DNA of 64,000 nt from assembly GCA_004020365.1 (NCBI GenBank), contig SAQR01000011.1, forward strand, positions 1,944 to 65,943, read 5' to 3'. The DNA is from Mesorhizobium sp. Its GTDB lineage: Bacteria > Pseudomonadota > Alphaproteobacteria > Rhizobiales > Rhizobiaceae. The notes beneath the pieces are model-generated. The model searched no databases, was not told where the DNA came from, and saw only the letters and a program-made list of their open reading frames with translations. Shown here piece by piece: positions 17,985 through 27,977 of the stretch (the first letter of the stretch is position 1; the number at the start of each line of letters is the position of its first letter). A program made the position numbers and the translations under genes.

Positions 17985-18250
17985 TTTCTTGCTCCTCGGG
18001 CTGGTTTTCACTCGTAGAACCGCCGGCTGGCGATTGATGCCGGTCGCCGCAGTCTGCCCAAGGACGCTCGAACAAAACACGATCCGACAGCACCTCCGAC
18101 TTTTTTGTCCGGCTGCCGGCTTTGGCTCGAGACCACCACCATCTGGCGCATCGCAAAACCGTGGCCAGACCAGACCGCGGCGTATATAACGCCGCTCAAT
18201 TCCGGTTTTCCGCGCCTGTCCGGGCGCGACGCAGACAGCAAGGACTGCCT

Positions 18251-20095
18251 ATGCCTGCCTATCGTTCCCGCACCACCACCCATGGCCGCAACATGGCCGG
18301 CGCCCGCGGTCTGTGGCGCGCCACCGGCATGAAGGATTCCGATTTCGGCAAGCCGATCATCGCTGTGGTCAATTCCTTCACCCAATTCGTGCCGGGCCAC
18401 GTCCATCTCAAGGATCTCGGCCAACTGGTCGCTCGCGAGATCGAGAAGGCCGGCGGCGTCGCCAAGGAGTTCAGCACCATCGCCGTCGACGACGGCATCG
18501 CCATGGGCCATGACGGCATGCTCTATTCGCTGCCGTCGCGCGAACTGATCGCCGACTCGGTCGAGTACATGGTCAACGCCCACTGCGCCGACGCCATGGT
18601 CTGCATCTCCAATTGCGACAAGATCACGCCGGGCATGCTAATGGCGTCGCTGCGTCTCAACATCCCGACGGTCTTCGTCTCCGGCGGCCCGATGGAGGCC
18701 GGCAAGGTGGTGCTTGCCGGCAAGACGCAGGCGCTCGACCTGGTCGACGCCATGGTCGCTGCCGCCGACGACAAGATCTCCGACGAGGACGTCAAGACGA
18801 TCGAGCGCTCGGCCTGCCCGACCTGCGGCTCGTGCTCGGGCATGTTCACCGCCAATTCGATGAATTGCCTGACCGAGGCGCTCGGCCTTTCGCTGCCCGG
18901 TAACGGTTCGACGCTGGCGACCCATGCCGATCGCAAGCGGCTGTTCGTCGAGGCCGGCCACCTGATCGTCGATCTCGCCCAGCGCTACTACGAGCAGGAC
19001 GACGACACCGCGCTGCCGCGCAGCATCGCCTCGAAGGGCGCCTTCGAAAACGCGATGACGCTCGACATCGCCATGGGCGGCTCGACCAACACCGTGCTGC
19101 ACATCCTGGCTGCCGCGCATGAGGGCGAGATCGATTTCGATCAGGACGACATTGACGCGCTTTCACGAAAAGTGCCGGTACTATGCAAGGTGGCCCCGGC
19201 CAAGGCGGATGTGCACATGGAAGACGTCCACCGCGCCGGCGGCATCATGGCGATCCTCGGTCAGCTCGATAGCGCCGGACTGATCAACCGCGACCTGCCG
19301 ACCGTGCACACCGCAAGCCTCGGCGAAGCGCTCGACCATTGGGATATTTCGCGCACGTCAAGCCAGAATGTCCGCGACTTCTTTCTGGCGGCCCCGGGCG
19401 GCGTGCCGACGCAGGTCGCCTTCAGCCAGGATCGGCGCTGGGACGAACTCGATCTCGACCGGGAGAAGGGCGTCATCCGCTCGGCCCAACATGCTTTTTC
19501 TAGGGATGGTGGCCTTGCCGTGCTGAAAGGCAACCTGGCGCTCGACGGCTGCATCGTGAAGACCGCCGGCGTGGATGAATCGATCCTGAAATTCACGGGT
19601 CCGGCCAGGGTGTTCGAAAGCCAGGACGCCAGCGTCAAGGCGATCCTGTCCAACGAGATCAAGGCCGGCGATGTCGTCGTCATCCGCTACGAAGGGCCGC
19701 GCGGCGGCCCCGGCATGCAAGAAATGCTCTACCCGACCAGCTATTTGAAATCGAAGGGCCTCGGCAAGGCCTGCGCGCTGGTCACCGATGGCCGCTTCTC
19801 CGGCGGCACTTCCGGCCTGTCGATCGGCCATGCCTCTCCCGAGGCGGCGGAAGGCGGGCTCATCGGGCTGGTGCATGAGGGCGACACGATCGAGATCGAT
19901 ATCCCGAACCGCACCATCCGGCTTGCCGTCGACGATGCCGAACTGGCCGCCCGCCGCGCCGCGATGGAGGCCAAGGGAGCCGCCGCCTGGAAGCCCGTGG
20001 AAAAGCGCAAGCGCAAGGTGACGATGGCCTTGCGCGCCTACGCCTCGATGGCGACCAGCGCCGCCAAGGGCGCGGTAAGGCATGTGCCGGAATAG
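18251..20095 (+). CDS. ilvD: Dihydroxy-acid dehydratase
   Basis: Dehydrates 2,3-dihydroxy-3-methylbutanoate and its isoleucine counterpart to 2-keto acids, the penultimate shared step of branched-chain amino-acid synthesis. It has 614 residues, the length of the E. coli-type enzyme. Cluster cysteines are Cys122 ([12 protein letters not shown]) and Cys195 ([11 protein letters not shown]); the first position is occupied by [13 protein letters not shown] without Cys, as in E. coli IlvD, whose cluster is an oxygen-sensitive [4Fe-4S]. The C-terminal active-site region [23 protein letters not shown] is intact. AAGGA precedes the ATG. The deaminase gene follows after 28 bp and could be cotranscribed. 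Confidence 0.95.
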   Translation: MPAYRSRTTTHGRNMAGARGLWRATGMKDSDFGKPIIAVVNSFTQFVPGHVHLKDLGQLVAREIEKAGGVAKEFSTIAVDDGIAMGHDGMLYSLPSRELIADSVEYMVNAHCADAMVCISNCDKITPGMLMASLRLNIPTVFVSGGPMEAGKVVLAGKTQALDLVDAMVAAADDKISDEDVKTIERSACPTCGSCSGMFTANSMNCLTEALGLSLPGNGSTLATHADRKRLFVEAGHLIVDLAQRYYEQDDDTALPRSIASKGAFENAMTLDIAMGGSTNTVLHILAAAHEGEIDFDQDDIDALSRKVPVLCKVAPAKADVHMEDVHRAGGIMAILGQLDSAGLINRDLPTVHTASLGEALDHWDISRTSSQNVRDFFLAAPGGVPTQVAFSQDRRWDELDLDREKGVIRSAQHAFSRDGGLAVLKGNLALDGCIVKTAGVDESILKFTGPARVFESQDASVKAILSNEIKAGDVVVIRYEGPRGGPGMQEMLYPTSYLKSKGLGKACALVTDGRFSGGTSGLSIGHASPEAAEGGLIGLVHEGDTIEIDIPNRTIRLAVDDAELAARRAAMEAKGAAAWKPVEKRKRKVTMALRAYASMATSAAKGAVRHVPE

Positions 20096-20123
20096 GTTCG
20101 CTTCTTCAAAGGGATGACGATAG

Positions 20124-21434
20124 ATGGATTTCGACCTTATCGTCCGCGGCGGCACGTTGCCCGACGGCAGGATCGCCGATATCGGCATCATCGGCGAGAC
20201 GATCGCCGCCATCGAGCCGGAACTGAACGTAACCGCGGGTACGGCGATCGACGCCCATGGCAATCTGGTCTCGCCGCCTTTCGTCGATCCGCATTTTCAC
20301 ATGGACGCCACGCTCTCCCTGGGCATCCCGCGCATCAACGCGTCGGGCACGCTGCTCGAGGGCATCTCGCTGTGGGGCGAACTGAAGCCGCTGTTGACGC
20401 ACGAAGCGGTGCGCGACCGTGCGCTCGCCTATTGCGACTGGGCGGTGTCCATGGGCCTGCTCGCCATCCGCAGCCATGTCGATGTCTGCGATACCAGGCT
20501 GCTGGCAGTCGAAGCGCTGCTCGATGTGAAGAAGACGGTCGCGCCCTATATCGACCTGCAACTGGTCGCCTTCCCGCAGGATGGGTTTTATCGCTCGCCG
20601 ACGGCGCGCGACAACACCATCCGCGCGCTCGACATGGGCGTCGACATCGTCGGCGGTATTCCGCATTTCGAGCGCACCATGGCCGACGGCACGCGTTCGG
20701 TGACGGAACTGTGCGAAATAGCTTCAGAACGCGGCCTGATGGTCGACCTGCATTGCGACGAGACCGACGATCCGCTGTCGCGCCATATCGAACAACTCGC
20801 CTATGAGACGCAACGCCTCGGCCTGCAGGGCAGGGTCGCCGGCTCGCACCTGACGTCGATGCACTCGATGGACAATTACTATGTCTCAAAACTGTTGCCG
20901 CTGATATCAGAGGCAGGCGTTTCGGCGATCCCCAATCCGCTGATCAACATCATGCTGCAGGGCCGCCACGACACATTCCCCAAACGCCGCGGCCTGACGC
21001 GGGTCAAGGAAATGCTTGCCCACGGCATCCGCGTCGGCTGGGGCCAGGATTGCGTGCTCGACCCCTGGTATTCGCTGGGCACCGCCGACATGCTCGACGT
21101 CGCCTTCATGGGCCTTCACGTCGCCCAGATGTCGAGCCCGGCCGACATGGCGCGCTGCTTCGACATGGTCACCAACGTCAATGCCGCCATCATGGGCCTC
21201 GACCATCTCGGCCTGGCGGTCGGCAAGCGCGCCAGTCTCGTCGTCCTCGATGCCGGCGACCCGGTCGAGGCCTTGCGTCTGCGTCCCGAGCGCCTCTGCG
21301 TCATCGCCAGGGGCAAGGTGGTGGCCGAGCGGGCCAGGCAGGAAACACGGCTCTCGATCGCCGGGCGGCCGGCCACGGTGAACCGCAGGCATCGCCCGTC
21401 TCAAAACTCCATCGATCCGATTGATAGGTCCTGA
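20124..21434 (+). CDS. codA: Cytosine-deaminase-type amidohydrolase
   Basis: A 436-residue metal-dependent deaminase closely patterned on E. coli CodA. Metal and catalytic residues align with a constant shift of four: His57 and His59 in DPHFHMDAT, His210 and Glu213 in DLHCDETDDPLSRHIE, His242 in SHLTSMHSMDNYY, Asp309 and Trp315 in GQDCVLDPWYSLGTADML. The enzyme would convert cytosine (or a related base such as isoguanine) to its keto form for pyrimidine salvage. No codB-type permease lies beside it. AAAGGGATGACGATAG gives a ribosome binding site. The basic C-terminal tail after residue 405 is not conserved. Confidence 0.85.
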   Translation: MDFDLIVRGGTLPDGRIADIGIIGETIAAIEPELNVTAGTAIDAHGNLVSPPFVDPHFHMDATLSLGIPRINASGTLLEGISLWGELKPLLTHEAVRDRALAYCDWAVSMGLLAIRSHVDVCDTRLLAVEALLDVKKTVAPYIDLQLVAFPQDGFYRSPTARDNTIRALDMGVDIVGGIPHFERTMADGTRSVTELCEIASERGLMVDLHCDETDDPLSRHIEQLAYETQRLGLQGRVAGSHLTSMHSMDNYYVSKLLPLISEAGVSAIPNPLINIMLQGRHDTFPKRRGLTRVKEMLAHGIRVGWGQDCVLDPWYSLGTADMLDVAFMGLHVAQMSSPADMARCFDMVTNVNAAIMGLDHLGLAVGKRASLVVLDAGDPVEALRLRPERLCVIARGKVVAERARQETRLSIAGRPATVNRRHRPSQNSIDPIDRS

Positions 21435-21480
21435 GCCCAAGTCTACAATCAACCTCCAGTTTTATGTCGAGGAGGACACC

Positions 21481-21735
21481 ATGTGGCACAAGACGGCGCT
21501 GGTGGTCGCGTTGGCGGCGAGTTGTGCAGGCTGCATGACGGCCGAAGAGCGTCGTGCCGCGGACGAGGCGAAATGCCGTTCCTACGGCTTCGTCAGGAAG
21601 AATGATGCCTTCGCCGAATGTCTGCAGCGCATCGATCTGGCGCGCCGCGCCGAGCTCAGAAGTGCGTCGGTTTTCGATCCCTGGGACCGGCCGGTGATCT
21701 ATCGTCCGATCATCATTCGGGCGCGGCCAAAATAG
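21481..21735 (+). CDS. Small predicted lipoprotein
   Basis: An 84-residue protein with a short lipoprotein-like leader: positive N-terminus, hydrophobic VVALAASCAGC, with Cys18 the likely lipidated residue (alternatively Cys15). After the leader come two further Cys residues (AKCRSYGFV and FAECLQRIDL) in an arrangement that I have seen in small rhizobial lipoproteins of unknown function. A strong GAGGAGG precedes ATG 21481, so the start is secure. It is followed after 138 bp by a transporter gene in the same direction. Confidence 0.75.
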   Translation: MWHKTALVVALAASCAGCMTAEERRAADEAKCRSYGFVRKNDAFAECLQRIDLARRAELRSASVFDPWDRPVIYRPIIIRARPK

Positions 21736-21872
21736 GCGTTCAAGCGGCTATCCAGGCCCAGACGATTTCCGGCTCTGGTCTGGCCGGCTTCCCAATTTCC
21801 GCTCGTCAAAGCGGCAGCTTGCGTCTACGACGCTGTTCACCGGGCTTTCGAGCGGGAGGAAGCGGCATCGGC

Positions 21873-22793
21873 ATGGCAGCGCCAACAGCCCAGAGTTCGA
21901 TGATCAGGAACGCGCTTTTGGCTGGCATTCTGCTGATGCTGGCCGGCGATTTCCTGTTTGCGTTGAACGATGCGATGGGCAAATGGCTGGTCGCCAGCTT
22001 TTCCGTCGGCCAGGTCGTGCTGATCCGTTCGATCGGCGCCTTTTTCGTGCTCGGCCCGATGATTGCGCGGCAAGGCACGGCCAGGCTGTTCCGCATGGAA
22101 CGCCTGGAACTGCAGGTCTTGCGCGTCGTCATGACGACGCTCGACACGGCGCTGTTCTACGCCGCCGTCGTCTATCTGCCGCTCGCCGACGTCATGAGCT
22201 TCTACATGGCGGGGCCGATCTACGTGGCGGCGCTGTCCCATCTGCTGCTTGGCGAAAAGGTCGGCTGGCGCCGCTGGATGGCGATCCTGGTCGGCTTTTG
22301 CGGTGTGCTGATCATGCTAAAGCCGTCCTCGGCCGCGTTTTCGCTGTCGTCGAGCTTCGCGCTGGCCGGAAGCATTTCATTCGCCTTCGCCATCATACTC
22401 AACCGTAGGTTGCGCTGCACCAGCGACACCTCGCTCGTTACCTGGCAAACCATCGGCACGCTGCTGGTCGGCGGGCTTCTCACCATCGGCAACTGGCAGA
22501 CGCCGTCCTCGCTCGATTTCGGCGCCATGCTGCTTCTTGGCATCGTCTCCTGCGGCGCGCATCTGATGATTACCAGGGCGCTGAAGCTGGCGCCGGCGTC
22601 GACGCTGGCGCCGCTGCATTACAGTCTGCTGCTGTGGGCCGTCATCTTCGGGCTGGCCTTCTTCGGCGACATGCCCGGCCCGCGCATTCTGATCGGCTCG
22701 GGCATCATCGTGCTGGCCGGCCTGTTCATCTTCCATCGGCAGAAGGTGGTCGACACTGTGCCGCCCGAAAACGTGCCGAGGGGCGTCAACTAG
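21873..22793 (+). CDS. EamA/DMT-family membrane transporter
   Basis: A 306-residue drug/metabolite-transporter-superfamily protein with ten predicted transmembrane helices in two EamA repeats (about 12-145 and 165-295). Typical segments are AGDFLFALNDAMGKWLVASFSVGQVVLIRS in helix 1-2, YLPLADVMSFYMAGPIYVAALSHLLLGEKVGWRRW and its second-half counterpart. The substrate is unknown; relatives export amino acids or other small molecules. ATG 21873 has GGAGG about 11 bases upstream; the frame is open earlier but the sequence there is not membrane-like. Convergent with the phosphotransferase gene with only 21 bp between them. Confidence 0.82.
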   Translation: MAAPTAQSSMIRNALLAGILLMLAGDFLFALNDAMGKWLVASFSVGQVVLIRSIGAFFVLGPMIARQGTARLFRMERLELQVLRVVMTTLDTALFYAAVVYLPLADVMSFYMAGPIYVAALSHLLLGEKVGWRRWMAILVGFCGVLIMLKPSSAAFSLSSSFALAGSISFAFAIILNRRLRCTSDTSLVTWQTIGTLLVGGLLTIGNWQTPSSLDFGAMLLLGIVSCGAHLMITRALKLAPASTLAPLHYSLLLWAVIFGLAFFGDMPGPRILIGSGIIVLAGLFIFHRQKVVDTVPPENVPRGVN

Positions 22794-22814
22794 AATCCGG
22801 ATTTTCTCTGGTCC

Positions 22815-23717
22815 TTAACCCGCGCGCACTGCCGCCAGATGCCTTGAGAAGTCGGCCGTCTCCATCAGCGCTCTGCAGCGTGAAAAGCGACCGTCGGCAT
22901 AGGCGCGGAAATCGTCGGCCGGATTGCTGTTGGCGAGCTGAATCAGCCCCCACAGCGTCCACAACAGATCGCACATCGCCTTGTATACGACGACGCGGCC
23001 GTGCTCGGCCGGTGTCGGCTCGCCACCGAAATAGGCCTGCATCATCTCTTCCTCCTGCGCGATGTCGAACTGCCCTTCGACGCTGAGGTCGCCGAGATCC
23101 CAAAGCGGATCGTTCATGCCGGAATATTCCCAGTCGACGATCCACATTCTCTCGCCCGTATCGAGAAAGTTTTCGCACAGCGGATCGCAGTGGCAGGCGA
23201 CAAGCGGCAGGGGATGTGCGGCAAGCGCCGAGCGCACGGTTTCCGCCTCGCGCACCACATCGTGGTAGCCGGCAGGCAGGGCGACGTCCTTGGTCGACAG
23301 CACCTTCAGATAGTCGTCGATCATCGCAAACAGCTCGAAGCGGAAGGAAAACACCGCGCCGGATGTGTGCAATTTGCGGAAGGCTTCGCCGGCACGCGCC
23401 GGACTGCCCGGACGGGTCTTGAATTTTTCCGGCGACATCGTCTCGGCGCCGGCGACGAAGCGCGTCACCATCACTCCTGTCTCGCCGTCGACATGCAGCA
23501 GTTCGGGGCTGACGCCGGCCATCGCTGCCTCCCGCGCCGCCACCGCCTCGTTGGCGCGGTTGATATACTCCTCCGTGCCCTTGCCGGGAATCCGCAGGCA
23601 GGCATCTCCCGCCCTGAAGACGAGGTTGGTGAGGCCACCCAGCCGCTCCAGCGGTCCCTCGTAGCCGGCCAGCGCCGGAATGGATGCAAGCGCCGCGCGT
23701 GCTTCCTCGTCTACCAT
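22815..23717 (-). CDS. Choline/ethanolamine-kinase-like phosphotransferase (APH fold), paralogue 1
   Basis: A 300-residue small-molecule kinase of the aminoglycoside-phosphotransferase/choline-kinase fold. The Brenner-type catalytic loop is HCDPLCENFL and the metal-binding motif WIVDWEYSGMNDPLWDLGDLS, the form seen in choline and ethanolamine kinases. LGGLTNLVFRAG near residue 27 is the nucleotide-binding loop. The phosphoryl acceptor is likely an amino alcohol, but it is not proven. AAGGAGG immediately before ATG 23717 fixes the start. It belongs to the cluster that contains a second such kinase (26964-27848), a methyltransferase and a dimethylglycine-dehydrogenase-like enzyme. Confidence 0.82.
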   Translation of the reverse strand: MVDEEARAALASIPALAGYEGPLERLGGLTNLVFRAGDACLRIPGKGTEEYINRANEAVAAREAAMAGVSPELLHVDGETGVMVTRFVAGAETMSPEKFKTRPGSPARAGEAFRKLHTSGAVFSFRFELFAMIDDYLKVLSTKDVALPAGYHDVVREAETVRSALAAHPLPLVACHCDPLCENFLDTGERMWIVDWEYSGMNDPLWDLGDLSVEGQFDIAQEEEMMQAYFGGEPTPAEHGRVVVYKAMCDLLWTLWGLIQLANSNPADDFRAYADGRFSRCRALMETADFSRHLAAVRAG

Positions 23718-23879
23718 CGCTTCCGCCCTCCTTTCGCGTCTTATTTGTGGTGACGACGGTTCCACAAATTTCGCCGTTTGGCTATCATTGCCGGCAAGCG
23801 ATTCACTTCGGCGCCGTGCGATCCTGCAGGACGCGCTAAGGACGCTGCGGCGCTTTGGTTTTTGCGGGACAGGACTGCG

Positions 23880-24512
23880 ATGGCGGACAGGAAAAACAAG
23901 GGTGCGCTTGCCGCAGCCTATGCTGCGAAGCGGCCAGAGGAGGTGGCGGCGCTCTACGACCGCTGGTCGGACACCTATGAGGCCGACATGTCGGCGGCCG
24001 GTTATCGCCATCCGACCATCTGCCTTGCCCTGCTTGCCCGCCATCTGCCGCGCGGCGCGGCACCGCTTCTTGATGCCGGCGCCGGCACCGGGCTCATCGG
24101 CGAATGGCTGAAGATCGCCGGCTATCCGCAGGTCGAGGCGCTCGACATTTCCGAAGGCATGCTGGCCCAGGCAGCGCGCAAGGGCGTCTATTCGGCGCTT
24201 CACTGCCGGGCGCTCGGCGGGCCGCTGCCCTTCGCCGATGATGCCTATGCCGGCATCATATCGGCCGGCGTCTTCACCTCGGGCCATGTCGGCGCTGAGG
24301 GGCTGGACGAACTGATCCGTATCTGCCGGCCGGGCGGGATAATCGTGCTGACGGTCAAGAACACGCTGTGGGACGCCGGGTTTGCAGACCGGATTGCCGA
24401 ACTCGAGGCACAAGGCACCGTCACCCGCGCCGAGGAGACGTCGCCCTATGTCTCGATGCCGGGCGAGGCGGATACCGTGCCCAGCCGCGGCCTCGTTCTG
24501 CGCGTGAACTGA
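23880..24512 (+). CDS. SAM-dependent class I methyltransferase
   Basis: A 210-residue Rossmann-fold methyltransferase. Motif I is LLDAGAGTGLIGEWL, followed by the acidic strand EALDISEGMLAQA and a post-motif III region ICRPGGIIVLTVKN. The N-terminal YDRWSDTYEADMSAAGYRHP is common in small-molecule methyltransferases (Williams-Beuren-protein-like group). The substrate is unknown. Its stop codon lies one base from the stop of the convergent flavoprotein gene, and its start is 162 bp from the divergent kinase gene, so it is embedded in the amine-metabolism cluster on the opposite strand. Confidence 0.82.
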   Translation: MADRKNKGALAAAYAAKRPEEVAALYDRWSDTYEADMSAAGYRHPTICLALLARHLPRGAAPLLDAGAGTGLIGEWLKIAGYPQVEALDISEGMLAQAARKGVYSALHCRALGGPLPFADDAYAGIISAGVFTSGHVGAEGLDELIRICRPGGIIVLTVKNTLWDAGFADRIAELEAQGTVTRAEETSPYVSMPGEADTVPSRGLVLRVN

Positions 24513-24513
24513 T

Positions 24514-26967
24514 CTAGGCTCTGATTCTTGCTCCGGCCGGGTCGTAAAGCGGCTCGATGTGGATTTTTGCCGGCGTCCGTTCCATCGCCACCACCAGCTC
24601 GTAGTCGCCGCAGGTGAGGAAATCATCGCTGACGCCGTCGGCGTTGCGTACATAGCCGTAGCCGATGTTCTTGCCGACCGTGTAGCCATAGCCGCCGCTC
24701 GTCAGGTAGCCGACCGGCTCGCTGTTGCGCAGGATCGTTTCGCGCCCCAGCAGCACGATCTCGCAATCATCGACGGTGAAGCCGGCAAAGCGTTTTTTCA
24801 GCGCCGCGCCGCCGATCTCTTCCAGAGCCCGCCTCCCGAGGAAATCGGTATTCTTGCGGAGCTTCACCGCCCAGCCGAGGCCGGCCTCCTGCGGCGTGTC
24901 GTTGGGCGTGATGTCGGAACCCCAGGCGCGGTAGCCTTTTTCCAGCCGCAGCGATTCCAGCGCCCGGTAGCCGACCGGGCGAATGCTGTGTTTCTCGCCC
25001 GCCGTCATCAGCGCGTCGAAGATCTCGCCCGTTGCCGCGATCGGCACATGCAGCTCCCAGCCGAGCTCGCCGACATAGGTGACGCGCAGCGCCCGAACTG
25101 TGTGGCCGGCTATGCAGATTTCCCGCACATGGCCGAACGGGAAAGCGGTGTTCGATACGTCCGCATCGGTCACCGCAGCCAGCACGTCGCGGGCGCGCGG
25201 CCCCATCAGCGACAGCGTGCCGAAATCCTCGGTGACATCGGCGAGCGTCACGTCGAGCTTCTTGCCGACATGGTCGCCGATCCACGAGAAATCATGCGTT
25301 CGAAAGCCGGTGCCGGTGACGACGTAGAATCGGTCCTCACCGAGCCGTGCCACGGTCAGGTCGGCCTCGATACCGCCGCGCGTATTGAGAAGCTGGGTAT
25401 AGGTCAGCTGGCCGACCGGCTTGGCGACGTCGTTGGCGCAGATCCAGTCGAGCGCCTTCAGCGCATCCGCGCCGGTCATTTCGTATTTGGCGAAGGACGA
25501 TTGGTCGAAGATGCCGACGTGCTCGCGCACATGCCGGTGCTCGTCGCCAACCGGCGCGAACCAGTTCTGCCGGCCCATCGAATAGATGTCCTTCGGCTCG
25601 ACGCCTTCGGGCGCAAACCAGTTCGGCCGCTCCCAACCGAGCTTGGAGCCGAACACGGCGCGGTGCTTTTGCAGCCGTTCATAGAGCGGCGACACGATCC
25701 GTGGCCGCCCCGTGACATACTCCTCATGCGGGAAGCCGATCGTATAGTGCTTGCCATAGGCTTCCAGCGTGCGGTCGCGGACCCATTGCCGGTCGCGGTG
25801 CAGGTCGGAAAAGCGCCTGACGTCGACCACCCACAGGTCGAGCGGCGCCTCGCCGTCGACCACCCATTGCGCCAGAACCCAGCCGGCGCCGCCGCCTGCC
25901 GCGATCCCGAAGGCGTTGAAGCCGGCGCCGACGAACATGTTGGCGCATTCGGGGGCCACACCGAGAATGAAATTGCCGTCCGGCGTGAAGCTCTCCGGCC
26001 CGTTGATCATCTGCTTGATGCCGACGGTTTCGAGCGCCGGAACCCGCGTGATCGCCTGGTTCACATGCTGCTCGAAATGATCGTAATCGTCGTCGAACAG
26101 CCGGAACTGCCAGTCGTCAGGGACATCGCCGCCGGGAAGATCGGTCGTCCAGGCTTGCGGGTTCGGCTCATAGCCGCCCATCACCAGCCCGCCGACCTCC
26201 TCCTTGAAATAGATGCGGCGGTCGGGGTCGCGGATCGTCGGCGCATCGGTCGCCAACCCGTCTATTCTCTCGGTGACGATGTACTGGTGCTTCACCGGCT
26301 GCAGCGGCACGTTGATGCCGGCTAGCGCCCCAACCTGCCGCGCCCATTGCCCGGCACAGTTCACCACCTTGCCGCAGGCGATATCGCCGCTGTTGGTCTT
26401 TACCGCGGTGATGCGGCCATCCTTGATGTCGAAGCCGGTGACGCGGACATTCTCGAACAGTCTGGCGCCATGCATGCGCGCGCCTTTGGCCAGCGACTGC
26501 GTGATGTCGGAAGGGCTTGCCTGGCCGTCGGTCGGCAGCCAGCTGGCGCCGACGAGATCGCCGGTTTCCAGCAGCGGCCACATCGCCTTGACCTCGGCCG
26601 GTGACAGCAGCTGCATATCCATGCCGAAGCTTTTCGCCGTCGTCGCCAGCCTCTTGTACTCGATCCAGCGGTCGGCATTGGTGGCGAGCCTGAGGCACCC
26701 GGTCATCTTCCAGCCGGTGGCCAGCCCAGTTTCGGCTTCCAGCCCCTTGTAGAGATCGACCGAATATTTGAGCACGCGGGTGATAGAGGCCGAAGACCGC
26801 AATTGACCGACCAGCCCCGCCGCATGCCATGTCGAGCCCGAAGTCAGCTTGCCCTGTTCCAGGAGTACGACATCGGCTTTGTGGTCACGCGCCAGATGAT
26901 AAGCCGTCGAACAGCCGATTATGCCGCCGCCGATGACGACGATCTCGGCGTGAGCGGGCAATGTCAT
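24514..26967 (-). CDS. Dimethylglycine/sarcosine-dehydrogenase-like flavoprotein (DAO + GcvT)
   Basis: An 817-residue two-part enzyme. Residues 1-390 form a DAO-type FAD domain (EIVVIGGGIIGCSTAYHLA), a linker follows, and about 430-815 form the GcvT aminomethyltransferase-like folate domain (GTLSLMGPRARDVL, VTYVGELGWELHVP, EAGLGWAVKLRKNTDFLGRRAL). His48 in TSGSTWHAAGLVG corresponds to the histidine that carries covalent FAD in dimethylglycine and sarcosine dehydrogenases. The expected reaction is oxidative N-demethylation of a methylated glycine, passing the one-carbon unit to tetrahydrofolate. It overlaps the second kinase by four bases (ATGA), so kinase then dehydrogenase are cotranslated. 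The true amine substrate is not certain. Confidence 0.85.
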   Translation of the reverse strand: MTLPAHAEIVVIGGGIIGCSTAYHLARDHKADVVLLEQGKLTSGSTWHAAGLVGQLRSSASITRVLKYSVDLYKGLEAETGLATGWKMTGCLRLATNADRWIEYKRLATTAKSFGMDMQLLSPAEVKAMWPLLETGDLVGASWLPTDGQASPSDITQSLAKGARMHGARLFENVRVTGFDIKDGRITAVKTNSGDIACGKVVNCAGQWARQVGALAGINVPLQPVKHQYIVTERIDGLATDAPTIRDPDRRIYFKEEVGGLVMGGYEPNPQAWTTDLPGGDVPDDWQFRLFDDDYDHFEQHVNQAITRVPALETVGIKQMINGPESFTPDGNFILGVAPECANMFVGAGFNAFGIAAGGGAGWVLAQWVVDGEAPLDLWVVDVRRFSDLHRDRQWVRDRTLEAYGKHYTIGFPHEEYVTGRPRIVSPLYERLQKHRAVFGSKLGWERPNWFAPEGVEPKDIYSMGRQNWFAPVGDEHRHVREHVGIFDQSSFAKYEMTGADALKALDWICANDVAKPVGQLTYTQLLNTRGGIEADLTVARLGEDRFYVVTGTGFRTHDFSWIGDHVGKKLDVTLADVTEDFGTLSLMGPRARDVLAAVTDADVSNTAFPFGHVREICIAGHTVRALRVTYVGELGWELHVPIAATGEIFDALMTAGEKHSIRPVGYRALESLRLEKGYRAWGSDITPNDTPQEAGLGWAVKLRKNTDFLGRRALEEIGGAALKKRFAGFTVDDCEIVLLGRETILRNSEPVGYLTSGGYGYTVGKNIGYGYVRNADGVSDDFLTCGDYELVVAMERTPAKIHIEPLYDPAGARIRA

Positions 26968-27848
26968 GATTTCTGTCCGTATTTTGTTCGGTAGTTTTCC
27001 AGCGCGGCATCGAGCCGCGTCAGGTTTTCGTCTGTGTAGGCAACGTAGTCAATGCCGGGCGCGTCGAGATAAAGTTCGGAAACCATGCTCCACATGGCTT
27101 CGCGCAGCAGCGATGCGCATTGCATGGCCGCATGCGAGCGGCGGATCGCCTCGTCCGGCTCCTTCATGAAATAGGCGGTCAGGAAGGCGAACGACTCCTC
27201 GTCGTTCATGCATGCGTTCGAGGCGACGCCCGCGAGGTCGAACATCGCCGTGTTGAAGCCGGCATATTCAAAATCGATCAGCCACAGCCTATGGCCGTCG
27301 TCAAGAATATTAGCCGGCAAGAGATCGTTGTGACCGAAGACGATGGGCAGCAATTTCTGCGCCCGTTCGAGTTCGTCCGCAAGCGTCAGCAGCCGCGGCA
27401 ACTCGCTTCGCATGCGGCTGTCGGCTTCCTCCAGCGTGCGCGCATAGTCGCGGATGACATGAAATACCCAGAACATGAAGCCGGCGCCGGAGACATGATT
27501 GGGCATCTCGCGATGGAAGCCGCGCATCAGCGCGGCGACGCGGCCGATATTGGCGCGGACATCTTCCGCGACATAGGTCTTGGCGCCGAGAAATTCCGTC
27601 ACCAGGATGCCGGGCTCGGAATGGTGGACCGCCGGCGCGAAGCCGGCGGCATGCGCCGCGCGAGCGGTCATCACCTCGCGCTCGCGAAAGACGTGATGGA
27701 ATGGAAAGTCCTGGCCAAATCGCACGACATGCCGCCCGGCCGCGTCCTTGACCAGATAGTTGGCGTTGCTCAGGCCGCCCGGCAGCGGCGCGATCTCGAC
27801 GCTGCCGGTCCAGCAGGGCAGGGCGCGGATGCGGTCCTCGGCTGTCAC
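26964..27848 (-). CDS. Choline/ethanolamine-kinase-like phosphotransferase (APH fold), paralogue 2
   Basis: A 294-residue kinase of the LicA/choline-kinase type. The nucleotide loop is PLPGGLSNANYLVKD, the catalytic loop FGHNDLLPANIL and the metal motif WLIDFEYAGFNTAMFDLAGVASN. Similar in layout to the kinase at 22815-23717 but clearly diverged. The start is GTG 27848, chosen because GAGGGAT lies eight bases upstream and the sequence after it (MTAEDRIRALP) matches the usual N-terminal length. It is the first gene of an operon with the dimethylglycine-dehydrogenase-like gene. Its 5' leader contains a large hairpin (27929-27977). Confidence 0.83.
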   Translation of the reverse strand: MTAEDRIRALPCWTGSVEIAPLPGGLSNANYLVKDAAGRHVVRFGQDFPFHHVFREREVMTARAAHAAGFAPAVHHSEPGILVTEFLGAKTYVAEDVRANIGRVAALMRGFHREMPNHVSGAGFMFWVFHVIRDYARTLEEADSRMRSELPRLLTLADELERAQKLLPIVFGHNDLLPANILDDGHRLWLIDFEYAGFNTAMFDLAGVASNACMNDEESFAFLTAYFMKEPDEAIRRSHAAMQCASLLREAMWSMVSELYLDAPGIDYVAYTDENLTRLDAALENYRTKYGQKS

Positions 27849-27928
27849 AATTCATCCCTCGTTGGGCGGGGGTTTAAGACGTCGTGGGCGACGCAAGGAT
27901 GGCCGGCAGGAGGGAGCAATGCGAAGTC

Positions 27929-27977
27929 CTCGTCGGTGCGGGATCCCGGGATCGGTATCCCGCACCGCACCGACGAG
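27929..27977. other. Long imperfect hairpin in the 5' leader of the kinase 2 operon
   Basis: CTCGTCGGTGCGGGAT at 27929-27944 pairs with ATCCCGCACC and ACCGACGAG on the other side, interrupted by two extra bases. The loop region (CCCGGGATCGGT) can itself pair partly. In the minus-strand transcript it would lie about 80-130 bases before the GTG start, where it could act as an attenuator, a processing site or a repeat relic. Confidence 0.55.
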
